Assembly (NCBI RefSeq): GCF_900236475.1
Contig: NZ_LT963352.1
Location: 8,589,001 to 8,653,000 of the forward strand
Length of the DNA: 64,000 bases
DNA from: Streptomyces chartreusis NRRL 3882
GTDB taxonomy: Bacteria; Actinomycetota; Actinomycetes; Streptomycetales; Streptomycetaceae
Reading direction: 5' to 3'
This document shows positions 17,154-26,075 of the stretch, in pieces. The notes beneath the pieces were generated by a model. The model did no database searches and was not told the origin of the DNA. It worked only from the letters and a program-made list of their open reading frames with translations. The number at the start of each line of letters is the position of its first letter. Within the stretch, counting starts at the first letter, position 1. Position numbers and translations under genes: made by a program.

Positions 17154-18068
17154 ATGTCCGCCGCGTCGCATCGCATCTCCCGTCTGGAACCCTACCTGGA
17201 CAGGCCCGAGCCGGCGCCGACTCTGCTGAAGATGCTGGTCGGTGTGCAGCTGGCAGGCTTCCGTGAGGACGCCGGGCTCGCCCAGGACCAGGCGGCGCGC
17301 GCTGTCGGCTTCAGTGCCGCGAAGCTGTCCCGCATCGAGTCCGGCAAGGGCCGCCGCCCGCCGACGGAGAACGACGTCCGCGCGCTGCTGCGGCTGTACG
17401 GCACCGACGACTACGAGGCCTCGGTGCTGCTCAAGCTGCTGCAGCGTGCTGGAGAGCCGGGCTGGTGGCAGCGGTACGACAAGCGGCTGATGCCCGAGTG
17501 GTTCGACCGGCTGGTCGGACTCCAGGAGGCCGCCGCCACCATCCGTACCTTCGAGATCCAGTACGTGCCCGGCCTGTTGCAGACGCCCGCCTACACCAGG
17601 GCCGTGGTGGAGCGGGGCCTGCCGAACGCACCGGCCGGTGAGGTGGAGCGGCGCGTCGAACTCCGCAAACACCGGGCACGGTTGCTGTTCCGGCCGGAGG
17701 CACCGCAGCTGTGGGCGGTCATCGACGAGTCCGTGCTGCTGCGCGTCCTGGGCAGCACAGAGGTGATGCGGGAGCAGCTCGCGCACCTCGTCGAGATGGC
17801 CGAACGACCCAACGTGACACTGCAGATCGTCCCGCTGAACGTCACCAACGCCTCAGCGCCGGCCATCCCGGTCACGTACCTGCGCTTCGGCGGCCTCGAC
17901 CTCCCCGACGTGGTCTACCTGGAGCACATCAAGAGCGCGAACTTCCTCGAGGACCGCGACGAGACGGAGGAGTACCGGATCGCGCTGGACCGCCTCGCGG
18001 ACGAGGCGCTCAAGCCCCGTGACTCCCTGGAACTGCTGCGCACGACGATGGAGCAGCGCTACCCGTGA
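17154..18068 (+). CDS. Scr1/DUF5753-type helix-turn-helix regulator
   Basis: 304 aa. N-terminal XRE-like HTH (LAQDQAARAVGFSAAKLSRI, ESGKGRRPP) followed by a DUF5753 domain (PEWFDRLVGLQEAAATIRTF, YVPGLLQTPAYTRAV, VIDESVLLRVLG, NVTLQIVPLN). ATG at 17154 preceded by GGGAG. Partner of the DUF397 protein upstream. Members are pleiotropic regulators of development and antibiotic production in several streptomycetes; the specific target here is unknown. Ends at a strong terminator shared with the convergent methyltransferase gene. Confidence 0.92.
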   Translation: MSAASHRISRLEPYLDRPEPAPTLLKMLVGVQLAGFREDAGLAQDQAARAVGFSAAKLSRIESGKGRRPPTENDVRALLRLYGTDDYEASVLLKLLQRAGEPGWWQRYDKRLMPEWFDRLVGLQEAAATIRTFEIQYVPGLLQTPAYTRAVVERGLPNAPAGEVERRVELRKHRARLLFRPEAPQLWAVIDESVLLRVLGSTEVMREQLAHLVEMAERPNVTLQIVPLNVTNASAPAIPVTYLRFGGLDLPDVVYLEHIKSANFLEDRDETEEYRIALDRLADEALKPRDSLELLRTTMEQRYP

Positions 18069-18075
18069 CGCGCGA

Positions 18076-18114
18076 GTGCCTCGCGCGGGACGCGGGTCGT
18101 CCCGCGCGAGGCAC
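18076..18114. terminator. Bidirectional terminator between convergent genes
   Basis: GTGCCTCGCGCGGGACG, loop CGGGT, and its exact complement form a perfect 17-bp stem between two convergent stop codons. Confidence 0.9.
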
Positions 18115-18119
18115 CTGCG

Positions 18120-18947
18120 TCACTTCTCCAGCGGAATCCGACCCACACCGCCGAACTCGATCCACTCGTGCGTGAGCTGACGGGGCGCCACCTCGGTGTC
18201 CGGACGCCACGTGGACACCTCCACCAGCCCCGGCTCGAGGATCTCCAGACCCTCGAAGTACGCGGCGACGTCCTTCTCCTCACGCACGCGGCCCCAGTGG
18301 CCCTGGGTCGCCTGGTCCATGAAGTCCGTGACGAAGGCACGGACCTCGGGGTCCTCGCTGACCAACTGGCACATCACCATGAAACTGCCGGGCGCGAGCC
18401 GCTCCCGCACGCGGCGGGCCACCGCGAGCGGCCCGTCGGTGTCGCTGTCCGGGATGCAGTGGAACACCGAGTTGAAGAGCACGCACACCGGCTCGGAGAA
18501 GTCGATCAGCCGCTTGGTGTCGGGGTGGTCGAAGATCAGGTCGGTCTCGCGCATGTCCGCGTGGATGACGCTCGTGCGCTCGTCCTGCTCCAGCAGCGCA
18601 CGGCCGTGGACCAGCACCATCGGGTCGTTGTCGACGTACACCACGTGGGTCGAGGGGTCGATGCGCTGGGCGACCTGGTGCACGTTGTCCTGCGTCGGCA
18701 GGCCTGATCCGTGGTCGAGGTACTGCCGGATGCCGTACTCCTCGGAGAGGGTACGCACGACCCGCTGGAGGAAGCGCCGGTTGTTCAGGGCCAGGCGGCG
18801 CGTGCTGGGCACGACCTTGTCGAGTTCCTCGCACGCGGCACGGTCCGCCGCGTAGTTGTCCTTGCCGCCCAGGTAGTAGTCGTACATGCGCGCTGCCGTC
18901 GGCACGTTCGCGTCGATCTCGGTGGACAACTGCTTCTCGGAGTGCAT
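18120..18947 (-). CDS. SAM-dependent methyltransferase, DUF574/Methyltransf_19 family
   Basis: 275 aa member of the large actinobacterial DUF574 family. Signatures: NVPTAARMYDYYLGGKDNY, AADRAACEELDKVVPS, YLDHGSGLPTQDNVHQVA, VVYVDNDPMVLVHGRALL. A Rossmann methyltransferase core follows with LFNSVFHCIPD. Substrates are unknown for almost all members. The ATG at 18947 follows AGGGGGAACG; the longer ATG at 19049 runs through non-coding-like sequence. Family members often lie near Scr1-type regulators and RsbW-like kinases, as here. Confidence 0.92.
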   Translation of the reverse strand: MHSEKQLSTEIDANVPTAARMYDYYLGGKDNYAADRAACEELDKVVPSTRRLALNNRRFLQRVVRTLSEEYGIRQYLDHGSGLPTQDNVHQVAQRIDPSTHVVYVDNDPMVLVHGRALLEQDERTSVIHADMRETDLIFDHPDTKRLIDFSEPVCVLFNSVFHCIPDSDTDGPLAVARRVRERLAPGSFMVMCQLVSEDPEVRAFVTDFMDQATQGHWGRVREEKDVAAYFEGLEILEPGLVEVSTWRPDTEVAPRQLTHEWIEFGGVGRIPLEK

Positions 18948-19184
18948 CGTTCCCCCTGCGTGGTGCCGCGCCAACGGACTGGCTGGACAGGAAGTACATC
19001 CTAGGGAGGGGGAGTTGGCCGCTGCCAGCCCAGTGGCGAAGGTGCCCACGATCGAACGACCGGATGATCGTCTCGCGCGACGGTGTGTGCCCTCTGTGGC
19101 GCGCTTGCGTACACAGCGTCACCGGACTCCGGGGGCATGGACGGGGTACCCGCCAGGGGACGTTCTCCTGTGGGAGGTGGGACC

Positions 19185-21575
19185 ATGGACACCTCGGCCG
19201 ACCGGATCGCGGATCCCTGGGGTGCGCGTACCCCCTACGCCCCCGGCACGCCCTGGCCGTCCCGGACGGACACGCACCTGCGGGCCGGGATAGCCGAGCC
19301 GGACGTGGATCGCTGGGTGCAGTCCGCCTCGCTGCTGCATTCCAACGGCGACGCGATGGACATCGCGGTGCGCGAGGGCCGCATCGTGGGGGTGCGGGGC
19401 CGGGCCGCCGACCGGGTGAACCGCGGACGCCTGGGCCCCAAGGACCTCTACGGCTGGCAGGCCAACGCCTCTCCGGACCGGCTCACCAGGCCCCTGGTCC
19501 GTGAGAACGGCCGGCTGGTGGAGTCCGACTGGGACACCGCCATGGGCCGGATCACCGCCCGGGCCCGGCACCTCCTGGACGACAAGGGCCCGGGCTCGAT
19601 CGGCTTCTACACCACCGGACAGTTGTTCCTGGAGGAGTACTACACCCTGGCCGTCCTCGCCCGCGCCGGCATCGGCACCAACCACCTGGACGGCAACACC
19701 CGGCTGTGCACGGCGACCGCCGCCGAGGCGCTCAAGGAGACCTTCGGCTGCGACGGACAGCCCGGCTCCTACGAGGACATCGACCACGCCGACACCGTCG
19801 CCCTGTTCGGGCACAACATGGCGGAGACGCAGACCGTTCTGTGGATGCGACTCCTGGACCGTCTGGAGGGCAGCGACCCGCCCCGGCTCGTGTGCGTGGA
19901 TCCGCGGTACACGCACGTCGCCCGGCGCGCCGACGTCCACCTGGCCCCGCGCGCGGGCACGAACGTCGCGCTGCTCAACGCGCTGCTGCACGAGATCATC
20001 CGCACCGGCCGCGTCGACCGGGCCTACGTCGACGCGCACACCGTCGGCTTCGAGGAGCTCGCGGCCGCGGTCGAGGAGTGCACGCCCCGCTGGGCGGCCG
20101 GGATCTGCGACGTGCCCGCGGCGCAGATCGAGCGGGCGGCGGAGATCCTCGGCACCGCCGAGCGGCTGCTGTCCACGGTCCTCCAGGGCGTCTACCAGTC
20201 CCACCAGGCCACCGCCGCCGCCGTCCAGGTCAACAACCTGCACCTGGTCCGCGGCATGCTGGGCCGCCCCGGCCGCGGACTGCTGCAGATGAACGGCCAG
20301 CCCAGCGCCGAGAACACCCGCGAATGCGGCGCGGACGGCGACCTCCCGGGCTTCCGCAACTGGCAGAACGACCAGCACGTGGCCGAACTGGCCGCGGTGT
20401 GGAACGTGAACCCCGAGACGATCCCGCACTACGCGCCGCCCACCCACGCGATGCAGATCTTCCGCTACGCCGAGCAGGGCTCGCTCCGGATGCTGTGGAT
20501 CACCGGCACCAACCCGGCCGTGTCCCTGCCCGAGCTGTCCCGTATCCGGTCGATCCTCGCCCAGGAACGGCTGTTCGTGGTCGCGCAGGACCTCTTCCTC
20601 ACCGAGACCGCGCAGCTCGCCGACGTGGTCCTGCCCGCGGCGACCTGGGGTGAGAAGACCGGCACCCTCACCAACGCCGACCGCACCGTGCACCTGTCGG
20701 AGAAGGCCGTCGAACCGCCCGGCGAGGCCAGGGCCGACCTGGACATCTTCCTCGACTTCGCCGCCCGCATGGACTTCCGCGACAAGGACGACGGGCCGCT
20801 GATCACCTGGCACGACCCCGAGTCGGCGTTCGCGGCGTGGCAGCGGTGCAGCGCGGGCCGCCCCTGCGACTACACAGGCCTCGACTACGACCGGCTGCGC
20901 GGCGGCAGCGGCATCCAGTGGCCCTGCACCGAACAGGCCCCCGACGGCACCGCGCGCCTCTACACCGACGGCATCGCCTACGCCCACCCCGACACCTGCG
21001 AGAGCTACGGAAAGGACATGGTCACGGGGGCGAGCATGGAGCCCGTGGAATACCGGTCCCTCAACCCCGACGGCAAGGCGGTCATCAAGGCGGCGGAGTA
21101 CCTCCCGCCCCACGAGGACACCTCCGCCGACTACCCGCTCCAGCTCATCACCGGCCGGACCGTGTACCACTTCCACACCCGGACCAAGACCGCCCGCGCC
21201 CCCGAGCTGAACGCCGCCGCGCCGGACGTCTGGGCGGAGATCTCACCCGCCGAGGCATCCGCCCAGGGGCTCGCCGACGGCGACCTGGTCCAGGTCACGA
21301 CCCCGCGCGGGGCGGTACGGGCCCGGCTGCGCACCACCGCGATCCGCGACGGCATGGTGTTCCTGCCCTTCCACTACGGCTACTGGGACACCCCGGCCGG
21401 CCACCGCCCGCCCGACGACGGCCCGGGCCGTGCCGCCAACGAGACCACCATCACCGACTGGGACCCGGTCTCCAAACAGCCACTGTTCAAGACCGGCGCC
21501 GCCCGTGTCACCCTCGTTGCGCGGCGCGCGAGCGACACCGGCACCCGGACCGAGACGGCGGGGAGCAGCACATGA
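19185..21575 (+). CDS. Molybdopterin oxidoreductase (nitrate reductase/formate dehydrogenase-like) lacking the N-terminal FeS cysteines
   Basis: 796 aa, DMSO-reductase superfamily. Core signatures: FYTTGQLFLEEYYTLAVLA, HLDGNTRLCTATAAEALK, FGHNMAETQTVLWMRL, LLQMNGQPSAENTRECG, ITGTNPAVSLPELSRI, the cofactor segment AATWGEKTGTLTNADR, and the C-terminal molydopterin-binding beta-barrel (VTTPRGAVRARLR). Assimilatory nitrate reductases and formate dehydrogenases carry a CxxC-type [4Fe-4S] motif near residues 45-60. Here that place reads VQSASLLHSNGDAMD with no cysteine, so the cluster is probably absent. The ATG at 19185 follows GGGAGGTGGG. ATGA overlap with the next gene implies a functional pair. 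Substrate unknown. Confidence 0.9.
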   Translation: MDTSADRIADPWGARTPYAPGTPWPSRTDTHLRAGIAEPDVDRWVQSASLLHSNGDAMDIAVREGRIVGVRGRAADRVNRGRLGPKDLYGWQANASPDRLTRPLVRENGRLVESDWDTAMGRITARARHLLDDKGPGSIGFYTTGQLFLEEYYTLAVLARAGIGTNHLDGNTRLCTATAAEALKETFGCDGQPGSYEDIDHADTVALFGHNMAETQTVLWMRLLDRLEGSDPPRLVCVDPRYTHVARRADVHLAPRAGTNVALLNALLHEIIRTGRVDRAYVDAHTVGFEELAAAVEECTPRWAAGICDVPAAQIERAAEILGTAERLLSTVLQGVYQSHQATAAAVQVNNLHLVRGMLGRPGRGLLQMNGQPSAENTRECGADGDLPGFRNWQNDQHVAELAAVWNVNPETIPHYAPPTHAMQIFRYAEQGSLRMLWITGTNPAVSLPELSRIRSILAQERLFVVAQDLFLTETAQLADVVLPAATWGEKTGTLTNADRTVHLSEKAVEPPGEARADLDIFLDFAARMDFRDKDDGPLITWHDPESAFAAWQRCSAGRPCDYTGLDYDRLRGGSGIQWPCTEQAPDGTARLYTDGIAYAHPDTCESYGKDMVTGASMEPVEYRSLNPDGKAVIKAAEYLPPHEDTSADYPLQLITGRTVYHFHTRTKTARAPELNAAAPDVWAEISPAEASAQGLADGDLVQVTTPRGAVRARLRTTAIRDGMVFLPFHYGYWDTPAGHRPPDDGPGRAANETTITDWDPVSKQPLFKTGAARVTLVARRASDTGTRTETAGSST

Positions 21576-22063
21576 CCGGCATCGGCACCACACTCCGCCT
21601 CCTCCATGACGGCGAACGCGACCTGGAGCAGGATCTGCTGGCCGCCGCGGCACGGCACCACACCGACCACGAGTTCCACCATGTCGCCCTCGATGTCGCC
21701 GGCTGGTCACGGGAGCACGCGGCCCGCCTCGCGGACGCGGGCCGCGACCTGGGCCTCGACCTGTCAGGACCGCGCGACAACCCGTCGCCCGGGGCACTCG
21801 CCGCGCTCAGGGAGAAGGCGTCGGAAGCACTCGGCCGGCGCCCCGCGACCGGCCTGCTCCTCCTGCACGACCTGCGCGACCTGCACCTGGCGGCCGCGCG
21901 GAACTCCCTGCACTGGGAGATGCTCGCCCAGGCGGCGCAGGCCACCCGGGACGAGCGGCTCCTGGCGCTGTTCACCGACTGCCATCCACAGACGCTCCGG
22001 CAGCTCCGCTGGACCAACACCATGATCAAGATCCTGGCGCCGCAGCTCCTGACCAGCGTCTGA
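21572..22063 (+). CDS. Small helical protein coupled to the molybdopterin oxidoreductase
   Basis: 163 aa, mostly helical and without cysteine or membrane segments. Its pattern (RLLHDGERDLEQDLLAAAAR, HHTDHEFHHVALDVAGWS, REHAARLADAGRD, LLLHDLRDLHLAAARNS, LHWEMLAQAAQA) resembles a ferritin-like or other four-helix bundle. It is rich in His and Glu, but I cannot assign a metal site. Start by ATGA overlap with the oxidoreductase stop. Inference: electron-transfer, maturation or chaperone partner of that enzyme. No name is recognised. Confidence 0.75.
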   Translation: MTGIGTTLRLLHDGERDLEQDLLAAAARHHTDHEFHHVALDVAGWSREHAARLADAGRDLGLDLSGPRDNPSPGALAALREKASEALGRRPATGLLLLHDLRDLHLAAARNSLHWEMLAQAAQATRDERLLALFTDCHPQTLRQLRWTNTMIKILAPQLLTSV

Positions 22064-22071
22064 CCGGTCCG

Positions 22072-23451
22072 TCAGCGCTGCTGTGCGGCGATCAGGGCCC
22101 GGTACCAGCGGTAGCTGTCCTTCGGCGTGCGCTCCTGCGTGCCGTAGTCGACGCGGACGATCCCGAAGCGTTTGCCGTAGCCGAAGGCCCACTCGAAGTT
22201 GTCGAGGAGCGACCACACGTAGTAGCCGCGGACGTCCACGCCGGCGTCCATCGCGGCCCGCAGCGCGGTGAGATGGTCGCGCAGATAGGCGACCCGGTCG
22301 CTGTCGTGGACGGCCCCGTCGGGGCTCACCCAGTCGTCCTCCGCCGAGCCGTTCTCGGTGATGTGGAGGGGCGGCAGTGCGTCGCCGTACCGCTCGTGGA
22401 GTCCCACCAGCAGGTCGGTGAAGGTGCCGGGCGCGACGGGCCAGCCCATGGCGGTGTGCCGGACGCCGGGCAGCCGTACCTCCTCGTACCGGTTGTCCGT
22501 CGCCACGCGGCGCGCCGGGTCGCTCTCCCGGTACGGGGCGTCGGCCACGACGATCGGCCGGTAGTAGTTGACGCCGAGGAAGTCCAGCGGCTGGGAGATC
22601 AGCTCCAGGTCGCCGTCCCGCCGGAAGTCCTGACCGGTGATCAGCTCGCCCCAGGTCTCCTCCTCGGTGTCCGGATAGCGGCCCGCAAGGATCGGCTCGG
22701 TCCACACCAGGTTGTGCTGTGTGTCGGCACGGGTGACGGCCGCCCGGTCGGCGGGGGAGTCGGTGGCGGGGAGGTTGTGGTCGAGGTTGAGAGTGATGCC
22801 GACCTCGCGCACACCGGCGGCCCGCAACGCCCGTACGGCCAGACCGTGCCCGGCCAGCAGGTGATGGGCGGCGGCCAGCGCGCCCCGGCCCTCACGGGCG
22901 CCCGGGGCGTGCCGGCCGACGGAGTAGCCGAGGAAGGCGCTGCACCACGGCTCGTTGAGGGTGATCCAGCGCGGCACCCGGTCGCCGAGGTGCTCCGCGA
23001 CGACGGCCGCGTACTCGCCGAACCGCTCGGCGGTGTCCCGCACCCGCCAGCCGCCGCCGTCCTCCAGGGCCTGCGGCAGATCCCAGTGGTAGAGCGTGGC
23101 GGCGGGCTCGATGCCGGCCGCGAGCAGTTCGTCGACCAGGCGGGAGTAGAAGTCCAGCCCCTTGGGGTTCACGGGGCCGGCCCCGTCCGGGACGATGCGG
23201 GGCCAGGCGATCGAGAACCGGTAGGAGTCCACGCCCAGCTCCCGCAGCAGCGTCACGTCCTGCGGATAACGGTGGTAGTGGTCGCAGGCGACGTCACCGG
23301 TGTCGCCGTTCGCGACCAGACCGGGGGTGTGGCTGTAGGTGTCCCAGATGGACGCCCCACGTCCGTCCTCCTGCACCGCCCCCTCGATCTGATACGAGGC
23401 GGTAGCGGCCCCGAACACGAAGCCGGGTGGAAAGCTCGGGAAGTCAGTCAT
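22072..23451 (-). CDS. GH1 beta-glucosidase
   Basis: 459 aa glycoside hydrolase family 1 enzyme. N-terminal signature FVFGAATASYQIEGA, acid/base Glu in WITLNEPW, nucleophile Glu in HITENGSAEDD, and YYVWSLLDNFEWAFGY near the C-terminus. Normal family length; no signal peptide, so it acts on imported beta-glucosides such as cellobiose. ATG at 23451. It is convergent with the upstream helical-protein gene and divergent from the TPR gene. No sugar transporter or LacI regulator adjoins it. Confidence 0.95.
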   Translation of the reverse strand: MTDFPSFPPGFVFGAATASYQIEGAVQEDGRGASIWDTYSHTPGLVANGDTGDVACDHYHRYPQDVTLLRELGVDSYRFSIAWPRIVPDGAGPVNPKGLDFYSRLVDELLAAGIEPAATLYHWDLPQALEDGGGWRVRDTAERFGEYAAVVAEHLGDRVPRWITLNEPWCSAFLGYSVGRHAPGAREGRGALAAAHHLLAGHGLAVRALRAAGVREVGITLNLDHNLPATDSPADRAAVTRADTQHNLVWTEPILAGRYPDTEEETWGELITGQDFRRDGDLELISQPLDFLGVNYYRPIVVADAPYRESDPARRVATDNRYEEVRLPGVRHTAMGWPVAPGTFTDLLVGLHERYGDALPPLHITENGSAEDDWVSPDGAVHDSDRVAYLRDHLTALRAAMDAGVDVRGYYVWSLLDNFEWAFGYGKRFGIVRVDYGTQERTPKDSYRWYRALIAAQQR

Positions 23452-23588
23452 GTACTCAACGATGCCCGCCCCCGCCCCTCGAACCGGGGGAAACCACCGG
23501 GATCGGTGGCGGAGCGCGCGTCGAGCGGGTCGTCGTGCCCGCGCCCGCATAGTCTCGCGGCTCCCGGCCGCTTCCCCAGGAGAGACCC

Positions 23589-25271
23589 ATGGGTGACTAT
23601 TACGACCTCGGAACCCACAGCCGTCCCGTCACCACGTCCTCCGCCGAGGCCCAACTCTGGTTCGACCGCGGCCTGGTGTGGACGTACGCCTTCCATCACG
23701 AGGAAGCCGTCGCCTGCTTCGAGAAGGCCGTCGCGGCGGACCCGGAGTGTGCGATGGCGTACTGGGGCATCGCCTACGCGCTCGGCCCGAACTACAACAA
23801 GCCCTGGGAATTCTTCGACGACGACGAGCTGGTGCGGACCGTCGAACGCACGCATGACGCGGTCGAACGGGCCCACGACAAAGCCGTGCACGCCACGCCG
23901 GTGGAACGGGCCCTCGTCGGGGCCCTGCGGGCCCGCTACCCGCAGTCCGAGGCCGTCGAGGACTGCTCGGTGTGGAACGAACCCTACGCGGACGCGATGC
24001 GGGCGGTGTACGCACTGGCGCCCGACGACCCGGACATCGCCACCCTGCACGCCGACGCGCTGATGAACCTCACTCCCTGGCAGCTGTGGGACCTGACGAC
24101 CGGCCAGCCTGCAGAGGGCGCACGGACCCTGGAGGCCAAGGCCGTGCTGGACGGCGCGCTCGGCACGGACGCCGGAGCCCGCCATCCCGGGGTGCTGCAC
24201 CTCTACATCCACCTGATGGAGATGTCCCCGGCACCGGAGCAGGCCCTCACCGTCGCCGACCGGCTGCGCGGCATCGTGCCGGACGCCGGGCACCTGCACC
24301 ACATGCCCTCGCACCTCGACGTCCTGTGCGGCGACTACCGCCGGGTCGTCGCGGCCAACAGTGACGCGATCGCCGCCGACGAGAAGTTCCACCGGCGGGC
24401 CGGCGCGATGAACTTCTACACCCTCTACCGGGCGCACAACCACCACTTCAAGATCTACGGGGCCATGTTCCTCGGCCAGTCACAGGTCGCCCTCGACACC
24501 GCCGCCCAGCTGGAAGCCGCCATCCCCGAAGAGCTGCTCCGCGTGCAGAGCCCTCCGATGGCCGACTGGCTCGAGGGCTTCCTCGCCATGCGCGTCCACG
24601 TACTGATCCGCTTCGGCCGCTGGACCGACATCCTCGACCTGCCCGCTCCCGCCGACCCGGAGCTCTACGCGGTGACCACCGCGATGCGCCACTACGCGCG
24701 CGGCGTCGCCCTCTCCGCCACCGGCGAAGTCACCCGGGCGGAGGCCGAACGCGAGCTGTTCCGCGCGGCGGTGAGCCGGGTGCCAGAGACGCGGATGCTG
24801 TTCAACAACACCTGCCGCGACATCCTCGCCATCGCGGCGGCCATGCTGGACGGAGAGCTCGCATACCGCAGGGGCGACCACGACCTCGCCTTCGCCGCCC
24901 TGGAGCGGTCCATCGAGCTGGACGACGGCCTCCCCTACGACGAGCCCTGGGGCTGGATGCAGCCCACCCGCCACGCCTACGGCGCCCTGCTGCTGGAACA
25001 GGGCCGGGTGGCGGAGGCCGAGGCGGTCTACCGCGCGGACCTCGGCCTCGACGACACCTTGCCCCGTCCCCTCCAGCACCCCGGCAACGTCTGGTCCCTG
25101 CACGGCTTCCACGAGTGCCTGCTCCGGGCGGGCAGGGCCGCCGAGGCGGCCCTGGTGGCCCAGCAGCTCAAGATGGCGACGGCGCTGGCCGACGTCCCGA
25201 TCCAGGCTTCGTGCTTCTGCCGCCTGGACACCGCGGCCGGCCCGCAGCCTGCCGACGGGTGCTGCCACTGA
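23589..25271 (+). CDS. TPR-repeat protein
   Basis: 560 aa TPR protein of a conserved bacterial family. The N-terminus has a clear TPR (AQLWFDRGLVWTYAFHHEEA, VACFEKAVAADPECAMAYWG). Conserved sections YIHLMEMSPAPEQAL and GHLHHMPSHLDVLCGDYRRV follow, and further TPRs towards the C-terminus (GELAYRRGDHDLAFAALERS, ALLLEQGRVAEAEAVYRADL). The end is Cys-rich (CFCRLDT, DGCCH), which could bind metal. ATG behind AGGAGAG. No signal peptide. Protein-protein interaction role; partner unknown. Confidence 0.85.
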   Translation: MGDYYDLGTHSRPVTTSSAEAQLWFDRGLVWTYAFHHEEAVACFEKAVAADPECAMAYWGIAYALGPNYNKPWEFFDDDELVRTVERTHDAVERAHDKAVHATPVERALVGALRARYPQSEAVEDCSVWNEPYADAMRAVYALAPDDPDIATLHADALMNLTPWQLWDLTTGQPAEGARTLEAKAVLDGALGTDAGARHPGVLHLYIHLMEMSPAPEQALTVADRLRGIVPDAGHLHHMPSHLDVLCGDYRRVVAANSDAIAADEKFHRRAGAMNFYTLYRAHNHHFKIYGAMFLGQSQVALDTAAQLEAAIPEELLRVQSPPMADWLEGFLAMRVHVLIRFGRWTDILDLPAPADPELYAVTTAMRHYARGVALSATGEVTRAEAERELFRAAVSRVPETRMLFNNTCRDILAIAAAMLDGELAYRRGDHDLAFAALERSIELDDGLPYDEPWGWMQPTRHAYGALLLEQGRVAEAEAVYRADLGLDDTLPRPLQHPGNVWSLHGFHECLLRAGRAAEAALVAQQLKMATALADVPIQASCFCRLDTAAGPQPADGCCH

Positions 25272-25302
25272 GAATGGACCGCACGGGTCCGACGGCCGCC
25301 GG

Positions 25303-26028
25303 TCAAACCCCGGTCGGCGGCTGCGCTGCCGGCGGCCGACGCATCAGGACCACGCCGTACACGACGATCCACACCACCCACATCAGCCAGCCGACGAGGC
25401 CGAGCAGACCCAGCGGGCCGGTGTGGTCGATGACGAGTGGGGCGAGCACGGCCGAACCGAACAGCAACACCGCCGCCACCAGCCCCCACCGGCCGTGCCA
25501 CGGCCGGATCAGCCCGGCGCGCAGGCCGCCGACGGACAGGCCGACGAGCGCGAGCGCCAGGAAGGTGCCGTTGAGGGTGAACAGGGAGTCGTGCAGCGCC
25601 CAGAGACCCCGGTCCGCGCCGGTCCCGTCCGCGGCCGTCGACGCGAGCGCCAGCCGGATCGCGACGACCCCGGCGAAGACGGCGTTCTGGAGGAGGAGTC
25701 CGGCGAACCCGAGCAGGGCCCACGCCTCGCCCCGGTCCCGCTCGGACCGCCACAGCACACGGACCGCGCCCGCCCCGAACAGCGTGGCCAGGATCCAGGC
25801 GGCGGGGGTGAGCGCGGAACCCAGGCCGACCAGGTCCCCGTGCGCGCGGAAGAACCCGTCCACCTCCCCGATGCCGGAGCCCGTGCGCGGCAGACCGGCC
25901 GGGACCAGGACCACGTTCCCGGCGACGATGAGGAAGGCGAAGCCGAGGGCGGCGAGACCGCTGACCCGAGCGAAATCCGTGGCGGGACCCGTGGCGACCG
26001 GGGCGGCACCCGGTTGTTTACGTAACAT
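25303..26028 (-). CDS. Small multi-pass membrane protein, apparently leaderless and TTA-dependent
   Basis: 241 aa membrane protein with about six to seven TM helices (VSGLAALGFAFLIVAGNVVL, LTPAAWILATLFGAGAV, WALLGFAGLLLQNAVFAGVV, WGLVAAVLLFGSAVLAPLVI, LGLVGWLMWVVWIVVYGVVL). Function not recognised. It starts ATG TTA: codon 2 is the bldA-dependent leucine codon. A perfect -10 hexamer TATAAT lies 6 bases upstream of the ATG and there is no Shine-Dalgarno, so the mRNA is probably leaderless. It is divergent from a TetR gene only 47 bp away, which probably controls it. Confidence 0.8.
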   Translation of the reverse strand: MLRKQPGAAPVATGPATDFARVSGLAALGFAFLIVAGNVVLVPAGLPRTGSGIGEVDGFFRAHGDLVGLGSALTPAAWILATLFGAGAVRVLWRSERDRGEAWALLGFAGLLLQNAVFAGVVAIRLALASTAADGTGADRGLWALHDSLFTLNGTFLALALVGLSVGGLRAGLIRPWHGRWGLVAAVLLFGSAVLAPLVIDHTGPLGLLGLVGWLMWVVWIVVYGVVLMRRPPAAQPPTGV

Positions 26029-26075
26029 ATATTGATTATAAGCAGCGTTAAATGAATAGCGGGAAGGGGCAGGGC
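26029..26075. promoter_or_regulatory. AT-rich divergent promoter between membrane-protein and TetR genes
   Basis: The 26010-26055 stretch is strikingly AT-rich for this genome. On the minus strand TATAAT (26040-26035) serves the membrane-protein gene. A palindrome TTACGTAA at 26018-26025 overlaps its second codon and could be part of a TetR-type operator. Confidence 0.6.
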
